33,323 nucleotides of DNA, taken from positions 1 through 33,323 of the forward strand of contig NZ_NUOT01000060.1 in the NCBI RefSeq assembly GCF_002584535.1, written 5' to 3'. The first letter of the stretch is position 1, and the number at the start of each line of letters is the position of its first letter. This document shows, in pieces, positions 8,782 through 17,032 of this stretch. This DNA is from Bacillus cereus (lineage in GTDB: Bacteria > Bacillota > Bacilli > Bacillales > Bacillaceae_G). A program made the position numbers and the translations under genes. Under the pieces are notes generated by a model. It worked only from the letters and a program-made list of their open reading frames with translations. It made no database searches and had not been told where the DNA came from.

Positions 8782-8812
8782 AAAAGCGGCTCACAAGTTG
8801 TAAGCCGCTTTT
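8782..8812. terminator. Bidirectional intrinsic terminator between araC-type gene and asnO
   Basis: AAAAGCGGCT (8782-8791) pairs with AGCCGCTTTT (8803-8812), with inner ACAA-G-TTGT pairing. A/T tracts lie on both sides and convergent genes flank it. Near-duplicate of the terminator core at 6176-6206 (29/31 identical). Confidence 0.85.
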
Positions 8813-8815
8813 CCC

Positions 8816-10669
8816 CTATTCTTTAATATTTACCCCATATTCCTTAAACCACACATGAATTTGCGCTAAATGTGCCAATAGCTGCGGTCCCGTCATCAGC
8901 TGGCCAAACCATGGTGTTTGAAATGCACTACCTCCTGATTGAGTTAATCCTTGCAGTTGTTCTTTATCAAATAACTCATGTAAAATAGAATTTCTATCTG
9001 TTAGTAAATCCTCCAGCCACACAGTTATCGCTTTTGTATAATACGGGTTATGTGTTTTCGGATACGGACTTTTCTTTCGATATAATATGTCGTTTGGTAA
9101 GACTCCCTCTAACGCTTTACGCAATAGACCTTTTTCACGGTTTTTATACATTTTCATTTCCCAAGGAATATTCCACGCATATTCGACAAGACGGTGATCT
9201 GCAAATGGAACACGTACTTCTAGGCTCGCTCCCATACTCATCCGATCTTTTCTGTCTAATAATGTTGTCATAAACCAAACCATATTCAGATAAAATAATT
9301 GTCGTCTTTTTGCTTCAATTGCACTTTCTCCTTCTAAAATTGGTACTTCCTGTATAGACTCTTCATAGCGCTGCTGTACATATTCCCCTAGTTTCAACTT
9401 ATTACGCCATTCTTTCTTCAGAAGTTGTTCACGTGCCTCTGTCGAACGCATCCACGGAAATGCACTTGATTGCAAATCATCCTCTCGATAAAACCACGGA
9501 TAGCCGCCAAAGATTTCATCAGCACATTCGCCTGACAAACCAACGACGAAATCTTGTTTAATTTCTCGGCAAAACCATAATAATGAAGAGTCGATATCAG
9601 CCATACCAGGTAAATCGCGAACGAGTACCGCTTCTGTTAAATATTCTGCTAACTGTTCATTGGAAATTATACAACGGTGATGAATCGTACCAAATGTTTC
9701 TGTCATCAAATCAATAAACGGTGCATCTGAGTTTGGTTGAAATACATTTGCTTTAAAATATTTTTCATTATCTTCGTAATCAATCGAATACGTGTGTAGC
9801 TTCCCTTTTCCTTCTCTTTCATATGCTTTTGCTGCAAATGCGGTAATCGCGCTTGAATCTACCCCGCCCGACAAAAATGTACATAACGGTACATCCGAAA
9901 CCAATTGTCTTGTAATTGCATCCTTAAGCAAAAAACGCACTTGTTCTACTGTTTCTTCAAATGAGTGTTCATGTTTTTTACTCTCAACATTCCAATAGCG
10001 CCATATGCATAATCCATCTTTTGAAAATGTAAGAGCATGCCCCGGGCGAAGTTCTTGAATTCCCGCATAAATGCCATGCCCAGGCGTTCGAGATGGGCCT
10101 AATCCAAATACTTCTGACAGACCTTCTGTTGTTACTTCTGTCTTTACACCAGGATGGGCTAAAATAGCTTTTAACTCTGAAGCAAACAATAATCTTCCAT
10201 TATCATATTTATAAAATAATGGTTTTACACCTAAGCGATCTCGCGCAATAAACACTTGTTCTTTTTTCTCATCCCAAACCGCAAAAGCATATATCCCATT
10301 TAAATGATTGACACATTCTTCTTTCCATTCAATATAAGACGCTAACAGTACTTCCGTATCAGAATGTCCTTTAAATGTATAACCTCTTTGCAGTAATTCT
10401 TTACGAATATCTTCTGTATTATAGAGTTCCCCATTATAACAAATGGTGTAGTTCCCTTCCTCTTTCATACATGTACATGTCATTGGCTGTTTCCCGCCTT
10501 CAGGATCAACTACAATTAAGCGTTTATGTCCGAAAGCAACGTGCCTTTTCACCCAAACATTTGTATCATCTGGCCCCCTCTTTGCAAGCGTTTCTGCCAT
10601 CTTCGTAACCGTTTCTCTTTCATTTTCTAACGACCGCTTATAATCAATCCATCCTGTAATCCCGCACAT
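8816..10669 (-). CDS. asnO: Asparagine synthase (glutamine-hydrolysing), AsnO type
   Basis: 617 residues starting MCGITGWID, so Cys2 becomes the N-terminal nucleophile of the class II glutaminase domain (about 1-210; RLIVVDPEGGKQPM, CYNGELYN, RGPDDTN motifs). The synthetase domain follows with the ATP PP-loop LSGGVDSS at about 266-273. It makes asparagine from aspartate, ATP and glutamine-derived ammonia. The open frame runs 56 codons further up, but MCGITG must be the mature start, and AAGGATG precedes it. Length matches B. subtilis AsnO (614), the sporulation paralogue, and the neighbours yisN/yisL place it at the same locus. A SigE-like promoter at 10824-10850 supports mother-cell expression. 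Confidence 0.93.
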   Translation of the reverse strand: MCGITGWIDYKRSLENERETVTKMAETLAKRGPDDTNVWVKRHVAFGHKRLIVVDPEGGKQPMTCTCMKEEGNYTICYNGELYNTEDIRKELLQRGYTFKGHSDTEVLLASYIEWKEECVNHLNGIYAFAVWDEKKEQVFIARDRLGVKPLFYKYDNGRLLFASELKAILAHPGVKTEVTTEGLSEVFGLGPSRTPGHGIYAGIQELRPGHALTFSKDGLCIWRYWNVESKKHEHSFEETVEQVRFLLKDAITRQLVSDVPLCTFLSGGVDSSAITAFAAKAYEREGKGKLHTYSIDYEDNEKYFKANVFQPNSDAPFIDLMTETFGTIHHRCIISNEQLAEYLTEAVLVRDLPGMADIDSSLLWFCREIKQDFVVGLSGECADEIFGGYPWFYREDDLQSSAFPWMRSTEAREQLLKKEWRNKLKLGEYVQQRYEESIQEVPILEGESAIEAKRRQLFYLNMVWFMTTLLDRKDRMSMGASLEVRVPFADHRLVEYAWNIPWEMKMYKNREKGLLRKALEGVLPNDILYRKKSPYPKTHNPYYTKAITVWLEDLLTDRNSILHELFDKEQLQGLTQSGGSAFQTPWFGQLMTGPQLLAHLAQIHVWFKEYGVNIKE

Positions 10670-10823
10670 ACAAATCATCCTTCCTATCCTATATCCGTAT
10701 AACTTTACTCCGTTCAAAACCCAAATAGAACCAAAAAGGCTGAGCTGAAACAACTGCGCGTAAAATCCTAATTGGTGAGCGCTAACGATCCAGACAGTCT
10801 TTCTCCTTCGGGATAAAAAATTC

Positions 10824-10850
10824 ACTGTATGAAGCATGTGCTTATTCTAT
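10824..10850 (-). promoter_or_regulatory. Candidate SigE promoter for asnO
   Basis: On the minus strand, ATA (10848-10850) and CATACAGT (10824-10831) are separated by 16 bases, fitting the SigE pattern ATA-N16-18-CATACANT. It lies about 155 bases upstream of the asnO start. B. subtilis asnO is known to be sporulation-controlled. No T-box motif was seen in the leader. Confidence 0.45.
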
Positions 10851-10941
10851 GCCCAACTTTCTTTAGGTGTTCCATAGTTATAAAGAACGACTGAACTGTC
10901 CATAACAATAATAACCACTTTGATAAAAGGAGAGGTCACGA

Positions 10942-11496
10942 ATGAAACAACGCAAACATATTTTGTATAATCAACCACGTGCTCATACAATTGGGAATGT
11001 GGAATATATAAACAGTGAATGGGTATTCTTTGACGATGAAAATGATGAAGCATTTTTATTAGAGGATATCATTGAAGACGGATTTGAAGTTTTATATAAC
11101 AATAATTGGCTACCGGCAAGATTCTACGAACAAAATATATTACAAATTGCCGATGAACATCATCCACTTCAAAATGGTGAGATAATACGAATTCGTAAAA
11201 AATTGCTACTCAGTTATCATGAATGGTTAGAAGAACTACCTGATTCCGCTTTTGCATTCTTTGCGGAAACATTGCAGTCATTTAATTATTCTTTATATGA
11301 CTGTATCTATTGTCATAATTTCTTATCGTTCCAGCCGAAAGACGGGCCTTGTGAAGGCGTAAACCTTCTATTATTTGATAACGAAGAAATGATTTGCTCA
11401 TTGCACCATCATTATGTTCGTTTTTCTACTTGTAATAAAAATATATTTAAGTTTATAAAAGCAAATGGCGAAGAATTACATGTAGAATCTATGTGA
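10942..11496 (+). CDS. yisN: YisN-like protein (DUF2777)
   Basis: 184 residues, acidic, no signal peptide or membrane span. Segments such as RAHTIGNVEYINSEWVFFDDEND and a Cys/His-containing C-terminal half (CIYCHNF, CSLHHHYVRFSTCNKNIFKF) could bind metal. Placement between asnO and yisL and the general size match B. subtilis YisN (about 220 residues, DUF2777), whose function is unknown. AAAGGAGAGG precedes the ATG. The assignment rests more on position than on a motif I can prove. Confidence 0.75.
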   Translation: MKQRKHILYNQPRAHTIGNVEYINSEWVFFDDENDEAFLLEDIIEDGFEVLYNNNWLPARFYEQNILQIADEHHPLQNGEIIRIRKKLLLSYHEWLEELPDSAFAFFAETLQSFNYSLYDCIYCHNFLSFQPKDGPCEGVNLLLFDNEEMICSLHHHYVRFSTCNKNIFKFIKANGEELHVESM

Positions 11497-11509
11497 ATAC
11501 AAATAGAAA

Positions 11510-11544
11510 AGCCACCTTATTTTTACTAAAAAAATAAGGTGGCT
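11510..11544. terminator. Bidirectional intrinsic terminator between yisN and yisL
   Basis: AGCCACCTTATTTTT (11510-11524) pairs with the complementary AAATAAGGTGGCT ending at 11544. A- and T-rich flanks serve convergent genes on both strands. Confidence 0.85.
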
Positions 11545-11552
11545 TCTCTTTA

Positions 11553-11921
11553 CTAAAATAGGTCAAATCCCATCGGTAAACGTAATCCAAGATACAATAC
11601 AATAACAAGCGCAATAATGAATTGACCCCAAAACGCCCCTGCTGGTTTATTCTTGCTTGTTTTTACAAGAACCATTTCCATTGCAGCAATAACCCAAACA
11701 CCAACTAACATTTTTAGGCCATACCACATGTGAATGTTTCCTGTCGCAGTTTTCATAATGCTTTGATACAATAAGAAACCTGTTACAATAATGATAATAT
11801 ACACAAGACGAAGCCCCATATGTACGCCTTTACCTTTTCTTCCTGCCGTATACATGGAATACGCCACAAAGAATAAAATGAGCCCTAGTGCCCACGCTGT
11901 AATATGCATGTGTGTTGTCAT
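11553..11921 (-). CDS. yisL: YisL family integral membrane protein (DUF1516)
   Basis: 122 residues with four predicted membrane spans: [51 protein letters not shown] and [16 protein letters not shown]. The family is conserved in Bacillus and of unknown function. The open frame starts 16 codons earlier, but the ATG at 11919-11921 ([10 protein letters not shown]) sits behind a strong GAGGGGGG site and gives the family length. Convergent with yisN and divergent from rocD. Confidence 0.88.
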   Translation of the reverse strand: MTTHMHITAWALGLILFFVAYSMYTAGRKGKGVHMGLRLVYIIIIVTGFLLYQSIMKTATGNIHMWYGLKMLVGVWVIAAMEMVLVKTSKNKPAGAFWGQFIIALVIVLYLGLRLPMGFDLF

Positions 11922-12012
11922 ATTATCCCCCCTCTTCTTTTCACACTTTTTCACTTTATATGATACCATGTCTATTTCTTTTCAGGAAATGTTTCGCTTT
12001 TCCCAATTTAAA

Positions 12013-12021
12013 TGATATAAT
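12013..12021 (+). promoter_or_regulatory. Candidate extended -10 promoter for rocD
   Basis: TGATATAAT is a perfect extended -10 (TGN-TATAAT) 49 bases before the rocD ATG. No good -35 accompanies it, as is usual for extended -10 promoters. No SigL-type TGGCAC/TTGCT pair was seen, unlike the SigL-controlled rocDEF operon of B. subtilis. Confidence 0.5.
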
Positions 12022-12069
12022 ATTTAGAGTATTTATAAACTTCTTGTAATAACAAAAGGGGGAACAATC

Positions 12070-13260
12070 ATGATTCAAACAAAAGATATTATCGAACTAA
12101 CAGACACATACGGTGCAAATAACTATCATCCACTTCCAATCGTTATTTCTAAAGCAGAAGGTGTTTGGGTAGAAGATCCTGAAGGAAATCGCTATATGGA
12201 CTTACTTAGTGCATATTCTGCGGTAAACCAGGGACATCGCCATCCGAAAATTATTAATGCGTTAATCGATCAAGCAAACCGTGTTACGTTAACTTCTCGT
12301 GCTTTCCATAGCGATCAATTAGGTCCTTGGTACGAAAAAGTTGCGAAATTAACACATAAAAATATGGTACTCCCAATGAATACAGGTGCGGAAGCTGTTG
12401 AGACTGCAATCAAAACAGCTCGTCGCTGGGCATATGACGTGAAAAAGGTAGAAGAAAATAGAGCTGAAATTATCGTTTGTGAAGATAACTTCCATGGTCG
12501 TACAATGGGTGCTGTTTCTATGTCATCCAACGAAGAATACAAACGTGGATTCGGACCAATGCTTCCTGGTATTGTTGTGATTCCTTACGGTGATTTAGAA
12601 GCATTAAAAGCAGCGATTACACCAAATACAGCTGCATTTATTTTAGAGCCAATTCAAGGAGAAGCAGGTATTAACATTCCACCAGCTGGATTCTTAGAAG
12701 AAGCTTACAATGTATGTAAAAAAGAAAACGTTTTATTTGTAGCTGATGAAATCCAAACTGGTTTAGGTCGTACAGGTAAATTATTTGCATGTGATTGGGA
12801 TAACGTAATTCCTGACATGTACATACTTGGTAAAGCACTTGGCGGCGGTGTATTCCCAATCTCTTGCGTTGCTGCAAACAGCGACATTTTAGGCGTATTC
12901 GAGCCAGGTTCTCACGGTTCTACGTTCGGTGGTAATCCACTTGCATGTGCTGTTTCTATCGCATCTCTTGATGTATTACTAGATGAGAAACTAACAGAGC
13001 GTTCTCTTCAATTAGGTGAAAAATTAGTAGGACAATTAAAAGAAATTGATAATCCGATGATCACAGAAATTCGAGGCAGAGGATTATTTATCGGAATCGA
13101 ATTGAACGAGCCTGCTCGTCCATATTGCGAAAAGTTAAAAGCAGCTGGCCTTTTATGTAAAGAAACACATGAAAATGTAATCCGTATTGCACCACCTCTT
13201 GTAATCTCTGAAGAAGATTTAGAGTGGGCATTCCAAAAAATTAAAGCGGTATTATCTTAA
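12070..13260 (+). CDS. rocD: Ornithine aminotransferase
   Basis: 396 residues, class III PLP-dependent aminotransferase. The start ([23 protein letters not shown]) is typical of ornithine-oxo-acid aminotransferase. The PLP lysine is K255 in [12 protein letters not shown], and D226 in [13 protein letters not shown] contacts the pyridine nitrogen. It converts ornithine plus 2-oxoglutarate to glutamate-5-semialdehyde and glutamate in arginine/ornithine breakdown or proline supply, in the cytoplasm. AAAGGGGG precedes the ATG. The gene is alone rather than in a rocDEF operon, and it interrupts the yisK-yisL stretch of the B. subtilis order, so it is local to this lineage. Confidence 0.95.
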   Translation: MIQTKDIIELTDTYGANNYHPLPIVISKAEGVWVEDPEGNRYMDLLSAYSAVNQGHRHPKIINALIDQANRVTLTSRAFHSDQLGPWYEKVAKLTHKNMVLPMNTGAEAVETAIKTARRWAYDVKKVEENRAEIIVCEDNFHGRTMGAVSMSSNEEYKRGFGPMLPGIVVIPYGDLEALKAAITPNTAAFILEPIQGEAGINIPPAGFLEEAYNVCKKENVLFVADEIQTGLGRTGKLFACDWDNVIPDMYILGKALGGGVFPISCVAANSDILGVFEPGSHGSTFGGNPLACAVSIASLDVLLDEKLTERSLQLGEKLVGQLKEIDNPMITEIRGRGLFIGIELNEPARPYCEKLKAAGLLCKETHENVIRIAPPLVISEEDLEWAFQKIKAVLS

Positions 13261-13262
13261 TC

Positions 13263-13296
13263 AAAACAAGCTGCCTTTTACGAGGCAGCTTGTTTT
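13263..13296. terminator. Bidirectional terminator between rocD and the HXXEE gene
   Basis: AAAACAAGCTGCCT (13263-13276) pairs perfectly with AGGCAGCTTGTTTT (13283-13296) around a 6-base loop. It ends on the stop codon of the opposing gene. Confidence 0.9.
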
Positions 13297-13798
13297 ATGA
13301 AACAATCATTCTTGAGAAAAGTAATATCCCAACGATAACTGGAAATAGAAGCAACATACCTGCTATACAGGAGACAACCACATGTTTTAATTTCCACCAA
13401 TCACTTCTTATCCCTTTCCGAAACCAAAACAATGAAAACGGTATAATGAATATTACTGCCGTTACCAATCCTGGAACATATCTTTCTGCCAAGATTGTTC
13501 CGCCAATGTGAAACAATCCATTCATAAATATCATTGCTTGTATAACGAGCAATGTATAAAGCGTAAATTTCTTTCTAACTATCAAATGAGCATATGCACA
13601 TAAAAAAACAATACTTGTTAGTAAACATACTGCTATCAAAAAATGTTGTTTCTGCATCATATTTTCTTCCATATGAATCGGTTGGATATATTTCATTTCC
13701 GGGAAAAAATAATATTCCTCAGCATTATGAAATGCAAATAATATAGGGATGAGCCAAATGGATAAACGGCTATTTAACTTCGTTTTGAAGTGTTCCAA
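13295..13798 (-). CDS. HXXEE-domain membrane protein
   Basis: About 167 residues with roughly four to five membrane spans. LFAFHNAEEYYFFPE near the N-terminus is the HXXEE signature of a family of small integral membrane proteins of unknown function, whose conserved His and Glu residues suggest metal or substrate binding in the membrane. The best start is a TTG at 13796-13798 inside the end of yisK (29-base overlap), with no clear ribosome site, so translation probably depends on coupling to yisK. The next in-frame ATG would cut off the first span and the signature. Ends at the bidirectional terminator shared with rocD. Confidence 0.75.
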   Translation of the reverse strand: MEHFKTKLNSRLSIWLIPILFAFHNAEEYYFFPEMKYIQPIHMEENMMQKQHFLIAVCLLTSIVFLCAYAHLIVRKKFTLYTLLVIQAMIFMNGLFHIGGTILAERYVPGLVTAVIFIIPFSLFWFRKGIRSDWWKLKHVVVSCIAGMLLLFPVIVGILLFSRMIVS

Positions 13799-14669
13799 TA
13801 TGTTGTACTGTAACCGTTACTTCATCACCAGCATGTAAAAACTTGGGTGGTGTAAATCCCTTCCCAACTCCCGCTGGTGTTCCAGTCGCGATTATGTCCC
13901 CAGGCTCTAACGTCATCCCTTTACTTACAATAGAAATAATATCTTCTATTGTAAATATCATATTTACTGTATTTGAAATTTGGCGAAATTCCCCGTTCAC
14001 TTTTGTCTCAATGTTTAATTTGTTTGGATTTTCAATTGCATCCTTATGAACTAGATACGGCCCCATTGGGCAAAATGTATCAAAACTTTTCCCTAAGAAA
14101 AATTGTTTATGTTTTCTTTGAATATCTCGAGCAGTTACATCATTTACAATTGTATAACCAAAAACATGTTCAAGCGCCTTCTCTTTTGCGATTTGCTTTC
14201 CACGTTTTCCAATTACAATTGCTAGTTCCCCTTCATAATCTAGTTCATTCGTTGCATGCGGATGACTGTGGATCTTCTCTTCATTCCCAATAACCGTCGT
14301 CGGTGCCTTGGTAAAAATCATAATATCCTTTGGAACAGATTCCTCTCCGTCCATTTCTATCGCATGATCACGGTAATTTTTTCCGACGCAAAGAATATTT
14401 TTTCTCGGCCTTGGAATAGGTGCCAATAGCTTCACATCTTGTAGAGGGTAATACGCCGTTGTTTCATTCTCCTTTGCCCAGTTTACAATTTCTTTTACTT
14501 TTTTAATAAAAGCATTTCCCTTTTCGATACACTCTAACATTGTAATAGGAATTGTAATTTTTTCGCCTTTTTGCCGTTGCACTTCTCGAATATGCAGCAC
14601 TGTTTCTTCATGCTCATCCACAATACCAACAAATACCTTCTCTTCCTTCTTCACTGTAACAAACCGCAT
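13770..14669 (-). CDS. yisK: YisK, fumarylacetoacetate hydrolase superfamily enzyme
   Basis: 299 residues. The FAH catalytic fold spans about 75-295: LCVGKNYRDHAIEM, the acidic metal-ligand segment ELDYEGELAIVIGKRG, then GYTIVNDVTARDIQ and GDIIATGTPAGVG. B. subtilis YisK has been reported to decarboxylate oxaloacetate and to interact with the actin homologue Mbl; carrying that over is inference. A GTG three codons upstream has its GGAG only one base away, whereas the ATG at 14667-14669 is better placed and gives the family length of about 300. Followed by the HXXEE gene with overlap; divergent from yisI. Confidence 0.92.
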   Translation of the reverse strand: MRFVTVKKEEKVFVGIVDEHEETVLHIREVQRQKGEKITIPITMLECIEKGNAFIKKVKEIVNWAKENETTAYYPLQDVKLLAPIPRPRKNILCVGKNYRDHAIEMDGEESVPKDIMIFTKAPTTVIGNEEKIHSHPHATNELDYEGELAIVIGKRGKQIAKEKALEHVFGYTIVNDVTARDIQRKHKQFFLGKSFDTFCPMGPYLVHKDAIENPNKLNIETKVNGEFRQISNTVNMIFTIEDIISIVSKGMTLEPGDIIATGTPAGVGKGFTPPKFLHAGDEVTVTVQHIGTLQNEVK

Positions 14670-14831
14670 TATTTCCACTCTCCATCCTAAAACTCATACA
14701 ATGTAATTGTATTCGCATTCCTTTAAAAAAAACCTGCCAATACATTTTAATTTTTACAAAACTCCCTACTCTTCACACCGCTCAATGCTATTTTGGAATA
14801 AAATGTAGAATTTTTACCTTTTTTATCGAAG

Positions 14832-14862
14832 TTGTTTCTTTTTTATGGAATTTTTGTATAAT
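14832..14862 (+). promoter_or_regulatory. Weak candidate SigA promoter for yisI
   Basis: TTGTTT (14832-14837) and a perfect TATAAT (14857-14862), but with a 19-base spacer. It lies about 50 bases before the yisI start. The -10 is convincing; the -35 is not. Confidence 0.35.
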
Positions 14863-14910
14863 ATGTACTACATATATAGTCAAAATTTATAAAGAGATGG
14901 AGCCGATTCT

Positions 14911-15090
14911 ATGTTTGAGCAAGCGATTGAAAAAAAACGTGAAAAAATGATATACTTTGCTGAACGCTACGGAATAACTTCTCAAAAAACAGTGGATTGT
15001 AGCCAAGAACTGGACAGGCTCTTAAATGTTGTTTGGCTGATGAAAGTAGATTTCGTCCAAACGCATACTATAGACAGACACACACAATAA
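14911..15090 (+). CDS. yisI: Spo0E-like aspartyl-phosphate phosphatase (YisI type)
   Basis: 59 residues: MFEQAIEKKREKMIYFAERY, a short linker, then the helix carrying SQELDRLLNVV. The SQELD motif is the Spo0E-family signature; its Asp/Gln region removes phosphate from Spo0A~P and so delays sporulation. Two helices of this length are the whole family fold. Position between yisK and the gerP operon equals that of B. subtilis yisI. GGAG lies 8 bases before the ATG. The gene's own terminator overlaps the stop codon. Which response regulator it acts on is inferred from family. Confidence 0.88.
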   Translation: MFEQAIEKKREKMIYFAERYGITSQKTVDCSQELDRLLNVVWLMKVDFVQTHTIDRHTQ

Positions 15091-15104
15091 AGTGTGTGTC
15101 TTTT
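15076..15104 (+). terminator. Intrinsic terminator of yisI
   Basis: AGACACACAC (15076-15085) pairs with GTGTGTGTCT (15092-15101), followed by TTT. The left arm is inside the last codons of yisI. Confidence 0.85.
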
Positions 15105-15118
15105 GTTTGAAAAAAGAC

Positions 15119-15146
15119 ACATTTTAATGAAAACGCCCATACAATA
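15119..15146 (+). promoter_or_regulatory. Candidate SigK promoter of the gerP operon
   Basis: AC at 15119-15120, 17 bases, then CATACAATA (15138-15146) fits the SigK pattern AC-N16-17-CATANNNTA. It sits about 115 bases before gerPA. gerP operons are known to be expressed late in the mother cell under SigK. The leader between it and gerPA carries small dyads, for example CTGCC/GGCAG near 15166-15182. Confidence 0.6.
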
Positions 15147-15260
15147 ATAGAAAAGAATATTTATCCTGCCTTAAGGGGCAGTAAAACCTCCACCGATTAA
15201 AGTTTCACTTTATCGTTTCTTTAACAGCAAGAAAAATATTATCTATGAAAGGTGTTTGCT

Positions 15261-15482
15261 ATGCCAGCAATGGTTGGACATATTCATATCGTTAACATTG
15301 GATCGAGTGGTATTTTTCACATTGGAGATGTATTTGCAATCAGGCCGATTAGTTACTCTCGTGCTTTTGCAGGAGCTGGTTCTTTTAATGTAGGAGAAAG
15401 TATCTCTGTATACAATTATCAAAATACAACAACCGTCAATGATACTGACGTGATTGATCAAGCTATAATCGGATCCAACTAA
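15261..15482 (+). CDS. gerPA: GerPA spore germination protein
   Basis: 73 residues beginning MPAMVGHIHIVNIGSSGIFH, the conserved GerPA/GerPF family start: short beta-strands with IxIxNIGSSGIFHIGD and the later AGSFNVGESIS. GerP proteins are made in the mother cell and needed for germinants to cross the coat to the cortex receptors. A GTG three codons upstream is in frame, but AAAGGTG sits 7 bases before the ATG at 15261. First gene of a six-gene operon. Confidence 0.95.
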   Translation: MPAMVGHIHIVNIGSSGIFHIGDVFAIRPISYSRAFAGAGSFNVGESISVYNYQNTTTVNDTDVIDQAIIGSN

Positions 15483-15498
15483 AGGAGGCGATTCGTAA

Positions 15499-15690
15499 GT
15501 GAACTTTTATGTACAACAAAGTATTATCATTAACAAAATAAGAATTGATAGTATTACAACATCATCCGTTTTTCAAATTGGAAGTTCCGGTAGCATTAAA
15601 GCATTATCTAAATTTTCTAATACCGGCGGATTTACAGCGCCACTTCGTCCCTTGAAATCAAAAGGACAAATTCTTTCTATTAAACCATGA
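15499..15690 (+). CDS. gerPB: GerPB spore germination protein
   Basis: 63 residues starting with GTG at 15499, behind AAAGGAGGCG. MNFYVQQSIIINKIRIDSIT ... SSVFQIGSSGSIKALSKFSNTGGF matches GerPB. It shares the 'I..I....SVFQIGSSG' beta pattern with GerPD and GerPE. Sixteen bases separate it from gerPA. Role in coat permeability inferred from the operon. Confidence 0.93.
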   Translation: MNFYVQQSIIINKIRIDSITTSSVFQIGSSGSIKALSKFSNTGGFTAPLRPLKSKGQILSIKP

Positions 15691-15773
15691 TGGGTTCTTC
15701 TTAGGCTCTTTATGTCATAAACATATAGAGCAAGCATACACACCCCTCCCTATTGAAAAGGAGGTTTCATACA

Positions 15774-16388
15774 GTGAATCAAGATATATACATTTACCTA
15801 CAACAATTTCAACAAGTTCTTCAAAAACAACAAGAAACAATCCATGCATTAGAAGAACAAGTACGTAGACTAACAGAAGAACTTGATGAACTAAAAAGCC
15901 GGCCCTCCTCTTCTATAGGAAAAGTAGAATATAAATTCGATCAATTAAAAGTAGAAAACTTAAATGGTACGTTAAATATCGGCTTAAATCCATTCTCAAC
16001 CAAAGGACAACAAATTGAAGATTTTGAGGTAGATACAGAAACATTAAAAGTAAATCCAGAGACACAAACAAACCCTGATTTTTATCAAGGCATTATTCAA
16101 GAGATGCATCGCTATTTAGACGAAGAAGCATATAGCAGAATCCTTCATTTTGAACAAGAACAGCGGACGCCGCTCGATGATATGTATCGACAAATGATGA
16201 TTGATGATATAAAAAAGCAAATGGAACATCGCCTTCCTTATTATTTATCACAAGTACAGCCGTATGAGGACATTACATCAAACCCCGAGTATATGAAAGA
16301 CGTAATTATTCAGGCTATGAAGCAAGATATCGATAAAGCGTTCCTTTCCTTTATTCAGCACATACCGAATAATTTTCGAAAGGAGTAA
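15774..16388 (+). CDS. gerPC: GerPC spore germination protein
   Basis: 204 residues from a GTG at 15774 with AAAAGGAGG nine bases before it; the frame begins earlier, but only over that ribosome site. The N-terminal coiled coil (about residues 5-45, QQFQQVLQKQQETIHALEEQ) precedes the GKVEYKFDQLKVENLNGTLNIGLN strand region and a helical C-terminus. Length matches B. subtilis GerPC (205). It is the largest GerP protein. The 83-base gap after gerPB is the longest inside the operon and contains no recognisable terminator. Confidence 0.93.
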   Translation: MNQDIYIYLQQFQQVLQKQQETIHALEEQVRRLTEELDELKSRPSSSIGKVEYKFDQLKVENLNGTLNIGLNPFSTKGQQIEDFEVDTETLKVNPETQTNPDFYQGIIQEMHRYLDEEAYSRILHFEQEQRTPLDDMYRQMMIDDIKKQMEHRLPYYLSQVQPYEDITSNPEYMKDVIIQAMKQDIDKAFLSFIQHIPNNFRKE

Positions 16389-16394
16389 ATTCAT

Positions 16395-16589
16395 ATGAAT
16401 TTTACCGTTGTCAATCGTGAAATAAAAGTTGGGCAGGTTAAAACGAATGGGGTATCTTCAGCTGCACTTTTTTTAATCGGTGATGCGAGTCTCCTAATTC
16501 TCTCTTCTATTCTCGATACACCTTTCGAGTCAGTGACTGAAGGTCCATTTGTACCTCTCGTAACTGCCGTACCTTCTACTCCAGGTTAA
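16395..16589 (+). CDS. gerPD: GerPD spore germination protein
   Basis: 64 residues, MNFTVVNREIKVGQVKTNGV then SSAALFLIGDASLLILSS, the GerPD pattern related to GerPB and GerPE. The ribosome site AAAGGAG lies across the gerPC stop, six bases away. Small, hydrophobic in the middle, no signal peptide. Confidence 0.93.
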   Translation: MNFTVVNREIKVGQVKTNGVSSAALFLIGDASLLILSSILDTPFESVTEGPFVPLVTAVPSTPG

Positions 16590-16600
16590 GGAGGGGCTTC

Positions 16601-16987
16601 ATGCTTCGACACATTTCAATTGTTCATCAACCAAAAGTTATTTCTATGGGGAATGCTGGTATTTTTCAAGTTGGTGATGCGAACCAGATGGAATTAAAAA
16701 CCCGAGCTCTTATCGTACACCGTGAAATTCCTTACTATTTAAAAAGCGAAGGAAGATTCGAGGATTTTAAAATCTTTACAGATGAGTACATTACAATTCC
16801 CAAAAGATCGACAGATGTCAAAATGAATATTATAAATGAATGCCCCTTTATTGAAGTAAATGCTGTTACGATTCGTACTTTATTAAATTCTGGCTGCTTT
16901 CAAATCGGTTCAGTTGATTATGTATTTAGTAATTCACGTATTCACCAAATGCGCCAATATATTTCAGATGAACATTTCAACAAATAA
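16601..16987 (+). CDS. gerPE: GerPE spore germination protein
   Basis: 128 residues. MLRHISIVHQPKVISMGNAG then IFQVGDANQMELKTRALIV is the GerPE start, and a second similar strand motif (LLNSGCFQIGSVDYVFSNSR) lies near the end, suggesting an internal duplication of the 'GxFQxGx' unit. AAGGAGGGG precedes the ATG, 11 bases after gerPD. Spore coat permeability function by family. Confidence 0.93.
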   Translation: MLRHISIVHQPKVISMGNAGIFQVGDANQMELKTRALIVHREIPYYLKSEGRFEDFKIFTDEYITIPKRSTDVKMNIINECPFIEVNAVTIRTLLNSGCFQIGSVDYVFSNSRIHQMRQYISDEHFNK

Positions 16988-17032
16988 ATCATATAGTGAT
17001 GTTAAAGAAGACTGCTGAAGTAGGTGAATAAT

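Noticed and set aside
10670-10837. 56-codon N-terminal extension of asnO
   Set aside because: The enzyme needs Cys2 at the mature N-terminus, MCGITG has a ribosome site, and the extension covers the leader.
10670-10941. T-box riboswitch before asnO
   Set aside because: No AGGGTGG-type T-box sequence or specifier-loop layout was seen in the leader; a SigE-type promoter explains it better.
15753-15773. Upstream TTG start for gerPC
   Set aside because: Those codons are the ribosome binding site of the GTG at 15774; the shorter form fits the family length.
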